A stretch of DNA of 57,703 nt from Bacillota bacterium (GTDB lineage: Bacteria > Bacillota > Clostridia > Christensenellales > Aristaeellaceae). Both the position numbers and the translations under genes were made by a program. Position 1 is the first letter of the stretch, and every line of letters begins with the position of its first letter. This document shows positions 50,515 to 57,703 of this stretch, piece by piece. The notes under the pieces were generated by a model. It ran no database searches. It had not been told where the DNA came from and was given only the letters and a program-made list of their open reading frames with translations. The stretch covers positions 1 to 57,703 of the forward strand of contig JAEZHK010000030.1 of assembly GCA_023416655.1 (NCBI GenBank), written 5' to 3'.

Positions 50515-52224
50515 ATGACGAAGACGATTGCCAAGTGGCTGGCCCTGGCGCTTGTCGCCACGCTGACCCTTTCTGGCTGCGGTTTGGTCACCATCAGTAA
50601 GACGGCCGATCAGGCCGCCGTGACGCAGGCGACCGTGCAGCCCGCGGAGCAGGCGGCCCCGGCGGAGCAGGCAGCCCCGGCAGACGTGGCCGCCGTGGAC
50701 GCCGTGGACGGCTCCCAGGTCGTGGCGGAGTACGCCGGCGGAACGGTGACCTACGACGAGGCCATCAAGGAGTACCAGACCTGGCTGTCCTACTACGAAG
50801 CCTACGGATTCGCGCTGACGAACGAGTCCGACCTTCAGGACCTCAAGCAGCAGGTGCTGGACACGCTGGTGCAGCAGCGCATCATCAAGACCAAGGCCAC
50901 GGAGATGGGCCTGACCAACTTGACCGAGGACCAGCAGAAGGCCGTCGAGGAACAGGCCAACGCCGAGTATGAGGACGCGGTCAACTACTACATGGGCTAT
51001 CTGCAGGGCGATACCGACGAGGAAACCCGTCAGAATGCCATCGATTACCTGAACGACATCGACTACTCGCTGGAGAGCATCCTTGAGGCCGCCAAAGAGG
51101 CCGCCTGGCAGGATGCGTTGCGCAGCCAGATCACAAAGGACGTCACCGTGACCGACGCCCAGGTCAAGGCTGCCTACGACGCCTCCGTGGAAGAGGAGAA
51201 GCAGACCTTCACCGAGGACAACTTCAACTTTGAGAACGCCGCCACCTATGGCGATACCATCACCTGGGTGCCGGAGGGATACCGCGCGGTCAAGCACATC
51301 CTGCTGACGCTGCCCGACGAGGACGCGACCTCGCTGGCCGACCTTCAGTCCCAGATCGAGGACGTCAACGTGCGCATCGAGGAGCTGACGAACCCCGAAG
51401 CCGCGGAAGGCCAGGAAGAGGGAGACCTCTCCGCCCTTGAAGGCGACGCCACCGCGGATGCCGCCGCCGACGCTACCGTGGCTGCCGACGCTACCGTGGC
51501 CGCCGACGCTACCGTGGCCGCCGAAGCCACCGCGGCTGCCGAAGCCACCGCGGCCGTGGACGCCGCTGTCACCGACGCAGCCGCTGCCGACGCCACCGTG
51601 ACCGACGCCGCGACCGACCAAGCGCTTGCCTCCGGCGACGAGCAGTTCACGGAAGAAGGGGATTTCTCAGAGGATGAGACCGGGGATCAGCCGAGCGAGG
51701 AATCCGTCGCGCTCGATAACCTGTCGCTGCCCGAGCTGCAGGCGAAGCTCGCCGACCTTCAGACCCAGCTGGACGCGCTGAAAGCCGCCAGCATGGAGAA
51801 GCTGAGGCCCAAACTGGACGAGATCCAGGCCAAGATCGCCGCCGGCGAGGACTTTGAGAAGCTGATCGAGCAATATGGCGAAGACGACGGCATGAAGACC
51901 GAGCCGACGAAGACCACCGGCTACTACGTGTCCGAGAACTCCCAGATGTGGGACGACGCGTTTACCACCGCGTCCATGGCGCTTGGGAAGATCGGCGACG
52001 TCTCCCAGCCGGTGCTCAGCCAGAGCGGCGTGCACATTATCAAGTACGTCTCGGACGTCACGCCTGGCCCGGTGCCGCTGGAGACCATCAAGGACGTGAT
52101 CCGGGATCAGGCGCTTGAGCAGGCCAGGAACGACCTTTACGACCAGACGGTGAACGGCTGGGTGGAGGCCGCGGGCGCCAAGACCTACGTAGACCGGCTG
52201 GTTGACGTAAGCCCGGCGGGCTGA
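50515..52224 (+). CDS. PrsA/SurA-like peptidyl-prolyl isomerase lipoprotein with split domain
   Basis: 569 residues. Signal peptide with lipobox LTLSGC (Cys20), an Ala/Gln-rich spacer, a SurA_N-like helical region (about 60-240), then a parvulin domain. The parvulin starts at YRAVKHILLTLPDED (about 258) but is interrupted by about 155 residues of Ala/Asp/Glu/Thr-rich sequence with TVAADA repeats, and resumes at IQAKIAAGEDFEKLIEQYGEDDG (about 438) through GKIGDVSQPVLSQSGVHIIKY. It should help fold secreted proteins outside the membrane. The insert may be a flexible loop within the fold. Confidence 0.88.
   Translation: MTKTIAKWLALALVATLTLSGCGLVTISKTADQAAVTQATVQPAEQAAPAEQAAPADVAAVDAVDGSQVVAEYAGGTVTYDEAIKEYQTWLSYYEAYGFALTNESDLQDLKQQVLDTLVQQRIIKTKATEMGLTNLTEDQQKAVEEQANAEYEDAVNYYMGYLQGDTDEETRQNAIDYLNDIDYSLESILEAAKEAAWQDALRSQITKDVTVTDAQVKAAYDASVEEEKQTFTEDNFNFENAATYGDTITWVPEGYRAVKHILLTLPDEDATSLADLQSQIEDVNVRIEELTNPEAAEGQEEGDLSALEGDATADAAADATVAADATVAADATVAAEATAAAEATAAVDAAVTDAAAADATVTDAATDQALASGDEQFTEEGDFSEDETGDQPSEESVALDNLSLPELQAKLADLQTQLDALKAASMEKLRPKLDEIQAKIAAGEDFEKLIEQYGEDDGMKTEPTKTTGYYVSENSQMWDDAFTTASMALGKIGDVSQPVLSQSGVHIIKYVSDVTPGPVPLETIKDVIRDQALEQARNDLYDQTVNGWVEAAGAKTYVDRLVDVSPAG
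51460..51610 (+). repeat. In-gene Ala-rich repeats of the parvulin lipoprotein
   Basis: About five tandem 18-base units of the type GCTACCGTGGCTGCCGAC followed by diverged ones, encoding TVAADA/TAAAEA. The near identity of adjacent units suggests recent expansion. Confidence 0.85.
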
Positions 52225-52256
52225 TCCGGCAGAAATCAGGCCAAACCGAAGAAACG

Positions 52257-52290
52257 CTCCGCCGCGCCCAAAAGGCGCGGCGGCTTTTCC
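52257..52290 (+). terminator. Terminator after the parvulin gene
   Basis: CCGCCGCGCC and GGCGCGGCGG pair around CAAAA, followed by CTTTT. The rest of the gap to dnaG (52291-52531) is AT-richer and holds a palindrome GGTATATACC near 52374 and no clear promoter. Confidence 0.9.
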
Positions 52291-52531
52291 CTCGACACAG
52301 ACGCTTTCTTCATGAAATTATCCGGTCTGTAAAGTTAATTTTGCGTACCGGAAGGGTTTCCGCGCTTTCGCGTGGTATATACCATCCACATGGGGAAAAC
52401 TAGCGCGTGGCGCGCGCAGGTCTCTTTGTGATTAATTTGTCGCAGAACGTCGGATTTGTGCAGGAAATCTTCCGTTTGCGGCGAAATGTAATAGCGATCG
52501 CACAGGCGATCTTTGCGAGGCGGTGTGCGGC

Positions 52532-54250
52532 ATGTCGGGGAGAATCCCGGACGCGTGGCTGGAGGAGCTGCGCGCGAGGCTGAACATCGTCGATGTCGTG
52601 GGCGATTACGTGCAGCTCAAACCGAAGGGGAGGCGCTTTTGGGGGCTTTGTCCGTTTCACAACGAGAAGACCGCGTCCTTCAGCGTGGACAGCGACGGGC
52701 AGATGTACTACTGCTTCGGCTGCCACAAGGGCGGCACCGTGATCAATTTCGTGATGGAAATGGAGCGGATGGAGTTTCCCGACGCAGTCAAGCTGCTTGC
52801 CGAACGCGCCAGGATGCAACTCCCGGATTCAACCGATTCACGTGAAGTCGACAGGACGCTTAAAGAGCGCGTCTACGCCGCCAACCTGGCCGCGGCGCGC
52901 TATTTTCACGACGCTTTATGGAAGCCGGGCGGCGCGCAAATCCTGGGATACCTGCACAAGCGCGCTCTGGACGACGGGGATATCCGCCGGTTCGGGCTGG
53001 GCGCCGCCACCGACGCCTGGGACGACCTGACAAACGAGCTGCTGGGGCAGGGCTTTGAGGAAGAAGTGCTGGTCAAGGCGGGCCTGACCGTTCGCAAGGA
53101 TCAGAGGCGGTTTGACATGTTCCGAAACCGCGCGATCTTTCCGATCATCGACGCGCAGGGGCGGGTGCTGGGCTTCGGCGGCCGCGCGCAGGGTGACGCG
53201 CAGCCCAAGTACCTGAACACGCCGGATTCGCCGGTCTTCAACAAGCGGCAAAATCTGTACGCGGCAAACTTCGTGCGCAAGGAGCGCTCGCTGGACAAAC
53301 TGATCCTGGTAGAGGGCTACATGGACGCACTGGCGCTTCGGCGCGCGGGCGTTCAAGGCGTGGTGGCGACGCTGGGCACGGCGCTCACCGAAGAGCAGGC
53401 GCGCCTCATGAAGCGCTACGCGCCGGAAATCTGGGTGGCCTACGACGGCGACAGCCCCGGCCAGAAGGCGACGATGCGGGCGCTGGAAATCCTGGAGGCG
53501 GCGGGCATTCCCTGCCGCGCGCTGGTGTTTCCGGACAATATGGACCCGGACGACTTCATCAAGAAGGTTGGGGTCGAGGGATTCAACCGGCTGAAGCCAA
53601 TAGACCGGTTCCACTACCGGATGGATACCTTTGCCAAAGAGTTCGACCTTTCCACCCAGGATGGGCGGACCGGGTACGCGATCAAGTGCTGCGAGATGCT
53701 GCGCAAGGTCGCTAGCCCGGTGGAACTGGAAAATTACCTGAAGCGGCTCATCGTCGAAACCGGCTTCGCCAGGGAGATCCTGATGAGCCAGATCGGCGTG
53801 AGGACGCCGCAGGAGCGGAAAAAGCCGGAGCGGAGGCTGGACGCAAAACCCGCCGTTGAGACGGAAACCCAGCGGTGCGAGCGGCAGCTGCTACTGCTTC
53901 TCTCCAGGAACCTGATCCCGAAGGAGACCGTCAAACCCGAGGATTTCGATACCCCGCTGCATAAGAGCATGGCGGAGATGCTGCTGGGCGGTTTGTCCGC
54001 GGCCGCGGTTCTGGACACTGTGGCGGAAGAGGACAGGCAGGCGGCGGCCCGCGCGCTTTCGGATGAAGTGCTTCCCGACGAAAAGACCGCGATGCAGATG
54101 GCGGAGGACGGCCTGGGCAAGATCCGCAAAAATCGCATGGAAGAAGCGCTGTCGCTGCTTCAGCAGGAGTTGCCTTCTGCGGATACGGCAAGGCGGCAGG
54201 AATTGGTTGAACAAATGATGGCGCTTTCTCGAGAGATCAAGCGTCTGTAG
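52532..54250 (+). CDS. dnaG: DNA primase
   Basis: 572 residues. CHC2 zinc finger CPFHNEKTASF and YYCFGCHKGG (residues about 39-65), the catalytic core with ILVEGYMDALAL (Toprim glutamate), and VAYDGDSPGQKA (Toprim DxD-like). The C-terminal DnaB-binding region is helical and variable. It makes RNA primers for replication. ATG 52532 is preferred, GAGG lying 11 bases before; GTG 52523 is in frame but too close to the RBS. Leads the dnaG-rpoD macromolecular synthesis operon. Confidence 0.96.
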   Translation: MSGRIPDAWLEELRARLNIVDVVGDYVQLKPKGRRFWGLCPFHNEKTASFSVDSDGQMYYCFGCHKGGTVINFVMEMERMEFPDAVKLLAERARMQLPDSTDSREVDRTLKERVYAANLAAARYFHDALWKPGGAQILGYLHKRALDDGDIRRFGLGAATDAWDDLTNELLGQGFEEEVLVKAGLTVRKDQRRFDMFRNRAIFPIIDAQGRVLGFGGRAQGDAQPKYLNTPDSPVFNKRQNLYAANFVRKERSLDKLILVEGYMDALALRRAGVQGVVATLGTALTEEQARLMKRYAPEIWVAYDGDSPGQKATMRALEILEAAGIPCRALVFPDNMDPDDFIKKVGVEGFNRLKPIDRFHYRMDTFAKEFDLSTQDGRTGYAIKCCEMLRKVASPVELENYLKRLIVETGFAREILMSQIGVRTPQERKKPERRLDAKPAVETETQRCERQLLLLLSRNLIPKETVKPEDFDTPLHKSMAEMLLGGLSAAAVLDTVAEEDRQAAARALSDEVLPDEKTAMQMAEDGLGKIRKNRMEEALSLLQQELPSADTARRQELVEQMMALSREIKRL

Positions 54251-54273
54251 ACCGGCCGGAAGGAGTGGACCGT

Positions 54274-55371
54274 TTGAGCAAGGTGACGATGCAGAGCGCG
54301 GCCAACCGCGTCAAGGAGCTGCTCGAGGCGGGAAAAGCCAAGGGCGTGCTTACCTATAAAGAAATCATCGAGCAGCTGGGCGAGTTGGAGCTGGATACCG
54401 ATCAGATCGACAAGATCCTGGAGACGCTGGAGAACGCCGGGATCGAGGTGGTCAACGAATCCAAGACGGTGACGGAGCCGGAACCGGAGCCCATCCTGGA
54501 GCTGATCGACGAGGACATCGACCTCAGCGTGCCCGAGGGCATTTCCATCGACGACCCGGTCCGCATGTATTTAAAGGAAATCGGGAAAGTCCCGCTTCTG
54601 TCCGCGGATGAGGAAATCCAGCTGGCCCGGCGCCTGGAATCGGGCGACGAGGATGCGAAGCACCGCCTGGCGGAGGCAAACCTCCGGCTCGTGGTGTCCA
54701 TCGCCAAGCGCTATGTGGGCCGCGGCATGCTGTTTCTGGACCTGATCCAGGAGGGGAACCTGGGCCTCATCAAGGCGGTGGAGAAGTTCGACTACCGCAA
54801 GGGCTTCAAGTTCTCGACCTACGCCACCTGGTGGATCCGCCAGGCCATCACCCGCGCCATCGCGGATCAGGCCCGCACCATCCGGATCCCTGTACATATG
54901 GTGGAGACCATCAACAAGCTCATCCGCGTATCGCGGCAGCTTCTGCAGGAGTACGGACGCGAGCCCACGCCGGAGGAAATCGCCATCGAGATGGGCATCT
55001 CAGAGGACAAGGTCCGCGAGATCATCAAGATCGCGCAGGAGCCGGTGTCGCTGGAAACCCCCATCGGCGAGGAGGAGGACAGCCACCTGGGCGACTTCAT
55101 CCCCGACGACGACGCGCCCGCGCCCGCGGAAGCCGCGGCGTTCACGCTCTTAAAGGAACAGCTGATGAGCGTGCTGTCCACGCTGACCCCCCGGGAGGAG
55201 AAGGTGCTGAAGCTCCGCTTCGGCCTGGAGGACGGCCGCGCCCGTACGCTCGAGGAAGTGGGCAAGTACTTCAAGGTCACGCGCGAGCGCATCCGGCAGA
55301 TCGAGGCGAAGGCGCTGCGCAAGCTCCGCCACCCCAGCCGCTCGCGCAAGCTGAAGGATTCCCTGGACTGA
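54274..55371 (+). CDS. rpoD: RNA polymerase primary sigma factor RpoD/SigA
   Basis: 365 residues. Sigma 1.1-like N-terminus (GVLTYKEIIEQLGE), region 1.2 DPVRMYLKEIGKVPLLS, region 2 with LRLVVSIAKRYVGRGMLFLDLIQEGNLGLIKAVEKFDYRKG and FSTYATWWIRQAI, region 3 and region 4 ending VTRERIRQIEAKALRKLRHP. TTG 54274 is chosen as start: GGAAGGAG lies eight bases before. A GTG at 54265 overlaps the RBS. Shares one base with the trmK start. Confidence 0.96.
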   Translation: MSKVTMQSAANRVKELLEAGKAKGVLTYKEIIEQLGELELDTDQIDKILETLENAGIEVVNESKTVTEPEPEPILELIDEDIDLSVPEGISIDDPVRMYLKEIGKVPLLSADEEIQLARRLESGDEDAKHRLAEANLRLVVSIAKRYVGRGMLFLDLIQEGNLGLIKAVEKFDYRKGFKFSTYATWWIRQAITRAIADQARTIRIPVHMVETINKLIRVSRQLLQEYGREPTPEEIAIEMGISEDKVREIIKIAQEPVSLETPIGEEEDSHLGDFIPDDDAPAPAEAAAFTLLKEQLMSVLSTLTPREEKVLKLRFGLEDGRARTLEEVGKYFKVTRERIRQIEAKALRKLRHPSRSRKLKDSLD

Positions 55372-56075
55372 TGCGCGCGATCACTCTGGATGCGCGGCTC
55401 AGCGCCATCGCGAAGCTGGTCCCGCCCTGCGGGAGCGCGGCGGATATCGGCGCGGATCACGGCTATCTCGGTGCGCACCTGCTCCTCGTGGGCAGGTGCG
55501 ACTTCGTTTGCTTCGTCGACATCAGCGCTGACAGCCTGGAAAAGGCAAGGCGGCTCATCGGCAAGCTGCGCCTGACAGACCGCGCGGAATTCCTGGTGGG
55601 CGACGGCGCGGAGGCGCTGACGGAGCCTGTGAACGCAGCGGTGATGGCGGGGCTTGGTGCGGAGGTCATCTGCGGCATCATCGGCAGGGGACGGGCGAAG
55701 CTTCAGAAGGCGCAGCTCATCCTGTCGCCCAACCTGGACGCCCCGATGGTGCGGCGCTGCCTCATGAACAGCGGTTATGAGATCGCGGACGAGGCGTTGG
55801 TCCAAGAGGGCCGCAGGTTCTACCCGGTGATCTCGGCAAGGCCTGGCGAGGCGAAATACGACCGGCTTCAGATCCTGGCCGGGCCGGTGCTGCTCGAAAA
55901 GCGGCCCGAAAGCCTTTTGGCCTACGCGGACCACCGGATGCGCGTAATCGAAAAGGCGCTGCCCGGCGCGCGGCGGGGCGGCGAGCCCTGGGCGGACGAA
56001 ATGGCGGAAGAACTTACAATCTGGCGGGAGGTGCGCGATGGTCCCCGTTTCGAAAATGCTGGAATTGGTCAATGA
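55371..56075 (+). CDS. trmK: tRNA (adenine22-N1)-methyltransferase TrmK
   Basis: 234 residues. SAM-binding motif AADIGADHGYLGAHLL, DISADSLEKARR, and AVMAGLGAEVICGII followed by LILSPNLDAPMVRRCLMNSGYEI, typical of TrmK (COG2384). It methylates N1 of A22 in tRNA. ATG overlaps the rpoD stop (TGATG). It overlaps the next gene by 38 bases. rpoD-trmK-nif3 is the standard Firmicutes order. Confidence 0.92.
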   Translation: MRAITLDARLSAIAKLVPPCGSAADIGADHGYLGAHLLLVGRCDFVCFVDISADSLEKARRLIGKLRLTDRAEFLVGDGAEALTEPVNAAVMAGLGAEVICGIIGRGRAKLQKAQLILSPNLDAPMVRRCLMNSGYEIADEALVQEGRRFYPVISARPGEAKYDRLQILAGPVLLEKRPESLLAYADHRMRVIEKALPGARRGGEPWADEMAEELTIWREVRDGPRFENAGIGQ

Positions 56076-56787
56076 GCTAGCGCCCTTCGAGCTGGCGGAG
56101 GAATGGGACAACGTAGGTCTCCTGGCGGGCCATCCGGACTGGCCGGTGGAGCGCGCGATGGTGGCGCTGGACCTGACCCCCGGCGCGCTTAAGGAAGCGG
56201 TGCGGCAAGACGTGCATTTGATCGTCACCCACCACCCAATCCTGTTCCGCGGGCGGAAGAATCTGCGGGAGGATGACGGCGAGGGCGCGCTGCTGGCGGA
56301 ACTTGTGCGCGCGCGAATCGCGCTGATCGCCGCCCACACCAATTACGACAACGCGCCGGGTGGGCTAAACGACGCGTTGGCCGCCGCGCTGGGGCTTCAG
56401 TTTGTGGAGACGCTGCCGCGGGGCTTACGCGCGGGCGCGTTTTCCGGCGGTCCCGAGGCGCTTCTCGTCCGGGCGAAGGAGCGGCTGGGCGGCGCGCCCC
56501 GGCTCTACCGGGGCGGCGAAACGGCCCAAAGGGTCGCTGTCTGCGGCGGCGCGGCGGGGGATATCTGGACGGAGGCGCTGAAAGCGGGCTGCGACGCCTT
56601 CCTCACCGGGGAAGTCCGCCACTTTGACGCTCTTGCGGCTGTGCAGGCGGGGCTGACCGTCATCGACGCGGGGCACTACCAAACCGAGCGGGTCATGGTT
56701 AAAGCCTTGCGAAACGGTTTACAAACGCGCGCAAATACGCTACAATATAATGTGCATGTCTTTGAAAGCGGCTTCGAGCCGTTTTGA
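56038..56787 (+). CDS. Nif3-like dinuclear metal centre protein
   Basis: 249 residues, the short form without the inserted PII-like domain. Metal-binding motifs are DLTPGALKEAV, LIVTHHPILFRG, AAHTNYDNAPGG and DAGHYQTE near the C-terminus. Members (YqfO/YbgI) form toroidal hexamers; proposed to be GTP cyclohydrolase I type 2 or a chaperone, not settled. The start ATG lies inside trmK with GGGAGG upstream, implying coupled translation. Confidence 0.93.
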   Translation: MVPVSKMLELVNELAPFELAEEWDNVGLLAGHPDWPVERAMVALDLTPGALKEAVRQDVHLIVTHHPILFRGRKNLREDDGEGALLAELVRARIALIAAHTNYDNAPGGLNDALAAALGLQFVETLPRGLRAGAFSGGPEALLVRAKERLGGAPRLYRGGETAQRVAVCGGAAGDIWTEALKAGCDAFLTGEVRHFDALAAVQAGLTVIDAGHYQTERVMVKALRNGLQTRANTLQYNVHVFESGFEPF

Positions 56788-56807
56788 CGTGCGGATGGGG
56801 GGAAATT

Positions 56808-57518
56808 ATGCAGCTTGAAATGCTTTGGGCGTTCATGCAGGTGGACATGGAGGCCGATCGCTTTGAGAACGAGATGCGGCAGGCGCCGAACCGGCTCCGG
56901 CTGATCAAGCACCGTGATTTCATCATGGAGCAGCAGGCCAACATGAAGCGCATCGAAGAGGAAATCGCCGCCATGTCCGACCGCATGGAGGCCATTTCTG
57001 ACGAGGCGACCCGCCTGGAGGGCGTCGTCCGGGCGCAGGTGACGGAGACCCAGGACGCGCCCGGGACGGTCGAAGAGGTGGACGCCCGCATCTACCAGGT
57101 GCAGAGGCTTCTGGAGACGCTCACCCACTACGAGCAGGAGCTCCAGAAGATCCGCAAGGATGCCGAGGTGCGCGATCGCCAGCAGAAGGAAATCCGTGTG
57201 CGCGCGGCCAAGGCCAAGGCGGAGTACGACGAGCTCAAGCAGGTGTACGACCAGGAGTTCAAGAAGGACAGCGAACAGCTCTCCGCGCTCAAGCGCAAGG
57301 CGGAGACCGCGGGCAAGGGCATCAAACCGGAGCTGTTGGATCGGTACGCCAACATCAAGCAGCACGCCACGCCGCCGATGGCCAAGCTCGTGGGCGGGCA
57401 GTGCGGCGGGTGCTACATGTCGCTGCCGTCGGTGACGCTCAAGCAGATCCAGGCGGAGGAGCGCGTCGTCGAGTGCGACAACTGCGGCAGGATTCTCTAC
57501 CTGCCGCCGGAAGGCTGA
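56808..57518 (+). CDS. C4-type zinc ribbon, coiled-coil protein
   Basis: 236 residues. A long helical coiled coil (about 15-175, rich in E/K/R heptads) followed by a zinc ribbon with CGGCYMSLP and CDNCGRILY. This is the DUF164/zf-RING_7 family found beside nif3 in many bacteria; role uncertain, proposed in nucleic-acid or tRNA-linked processes. ATG 56808 has GGGGGGAAA before it; the frame is open 24 bases further upstream but without an RBS. Confidence 0.9.
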   Translation: MQLEMLWAFMQVDMEADRFENEMRQAPNRLRLIKHRDFIMEQQANMKRIEEEIAAMSDRMEAISDEATRLEGVVRAQVTETQDAPGTVEEVDARIYQVQRLLETLTHYEQELQKIRKDAEVRDRQQKEIRVRAAKAKAEYDELKQVYDQEFKKDSEQLSALKRKAETAGKGIKPELLDRYANIKQHATPPMAKLVGGQCGGCYMSLPSVTLKQIQAEERVVECDNCGRILYLPPEG

Positions 57519-57533
57519 TAAGAAGAATTGGTT

Positions 57534-57703
57534 TGTGAGGCCGCCGGACGGCCGCGGGGGAGAGCCGTAAGGTTCAAACGCGAGGAAAGTCCGAGCTCCA
57601 TAGGGCAGGGTGCCGGGTAACCCCCGGTGGAGGCGACTCCAAGGAAAGTGCAACAGAGATATACCGCCGGGCCTCGGCCCGGTAAGGGTGGAAAGGCGAG
57701 GTA
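57534..57703 (+). ncRNA. rnpB: RNase P RNA, 5' part
   Basis: RNA subunit that cleaves the 5' leader from tRNA precursors. Conserved blocks seen are GAGGAAAGTCCGAGCTCC (57580-57597), CAGGGTGCCGGGTAAC, AGTGCAACAGAGATA and GGTAAGGGTGGAAAGGCGA, matching bacterial RNase P. The window ends before the 3' half. Follows the zinc-ribbon gene, as in many Clostridia. Confidence 0.95.

Noticed and set aside
1..57703. tRNA genes
   Set aside because: No TTC-loop/acceptor pattern was found by eye; a tRNA scan would be needed to exclude them fully.

Overview
The window looks like one chromosomal stretch of a high-GC, endospore-forming member of the Firmicutes, most likely the Clostridia. The evidence is a spoVD-type PBP with PASTA domains, a spoIIGA-sigE pair directly behind ftsZ with Spo0A-box-like sites upstream, a meso-DAP type MurE (DNPR motif), dnaG-rpoD-trmK-nif3, zinc-ribbon protein next to rnpB, and cdaA-cdaR. 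Genus cannot be read from the sequence.

Layout. 1-13305: cell wall and division cluster (spoVD 3' end, murE, mraY, murD, ftsW, murA, divIB, ftsA, ftsZ), then spoIIGA and sigE. murF, murG, murB and murC are not in the cluster. 13543-18282 (minus strand): a methyltransferase-family membrane protein and an ABC-2/GldG/DUF4340 export-type operon. 18654-27468: accessory metabolism, including an unknown repeat protein, a TIM-barrel isomerase, threonine synthase, a P-loop protein, then a promoter-led NUDIX, degenerate GH2, Gfo/Idh and GNAT run. 27469-32888: a structured leader, cdaA, cdaR, an acidic membrane protein, a MinD/ParA-like ATPase and a PIG-V-like glycosyltransferase. 32929-35353: a redox/nitrosative-stress module (TlpA-like thioredoxin, FNR-like regulator with four candidate cluster cysteines, RIC/ScdA, DUF1858). 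35589-38554 (minus): a small conserved-looking protein and an amino-acid ABC importer under a recognisable lysine riboswitch. 38878-47132: maf, mreB, mreC, mreD, PBP2, minD, rodA, the shape operon. 47482-52224: a PfkB kinase, homoserine dehydrogenase, a hydrolase-like protein lacking its nucleophile, and a parvulin lipoprotein. 52532-57703: dnaG, rpoD, trmK, nif3-like, zinc-ribbon protein and the 5' part of RNase P RNA.

The most striking unexplained signal is a dispersed intergenic element of about 180-190 bp present eight times (3614, 13308, 18316, 19666, 35356, 42304, 47135, 49456). Each copy is a string of four hairpins. Several hairpins differ between copies by paired substitutions that keep the stems. 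Seven of the eight copies lie downstream of a gene on the same strand, usually within 0-10 bases of its stop codon, and they interrupt otherwise canonical operons (mraY/murD, mreD/PBP2, rodA/downstream). One copy carries a 163-bp foldback insertion with about 28-bp imperfect terminal inverted repeats. I do not recognise the family.

Other notable points: an FNR-type box (TTGAT-N4-ATCAC) centred exactly 41.5 bases before the start site predicted from the -10 of the RIC gene; low-complexity Ala-rich insertions or tails in two exported proteins, one of them frameshifted; an extra acidic segment in MreB; and two proteins that look like catalytically altered relatives of GH2 and carboxylesterase enzymes.
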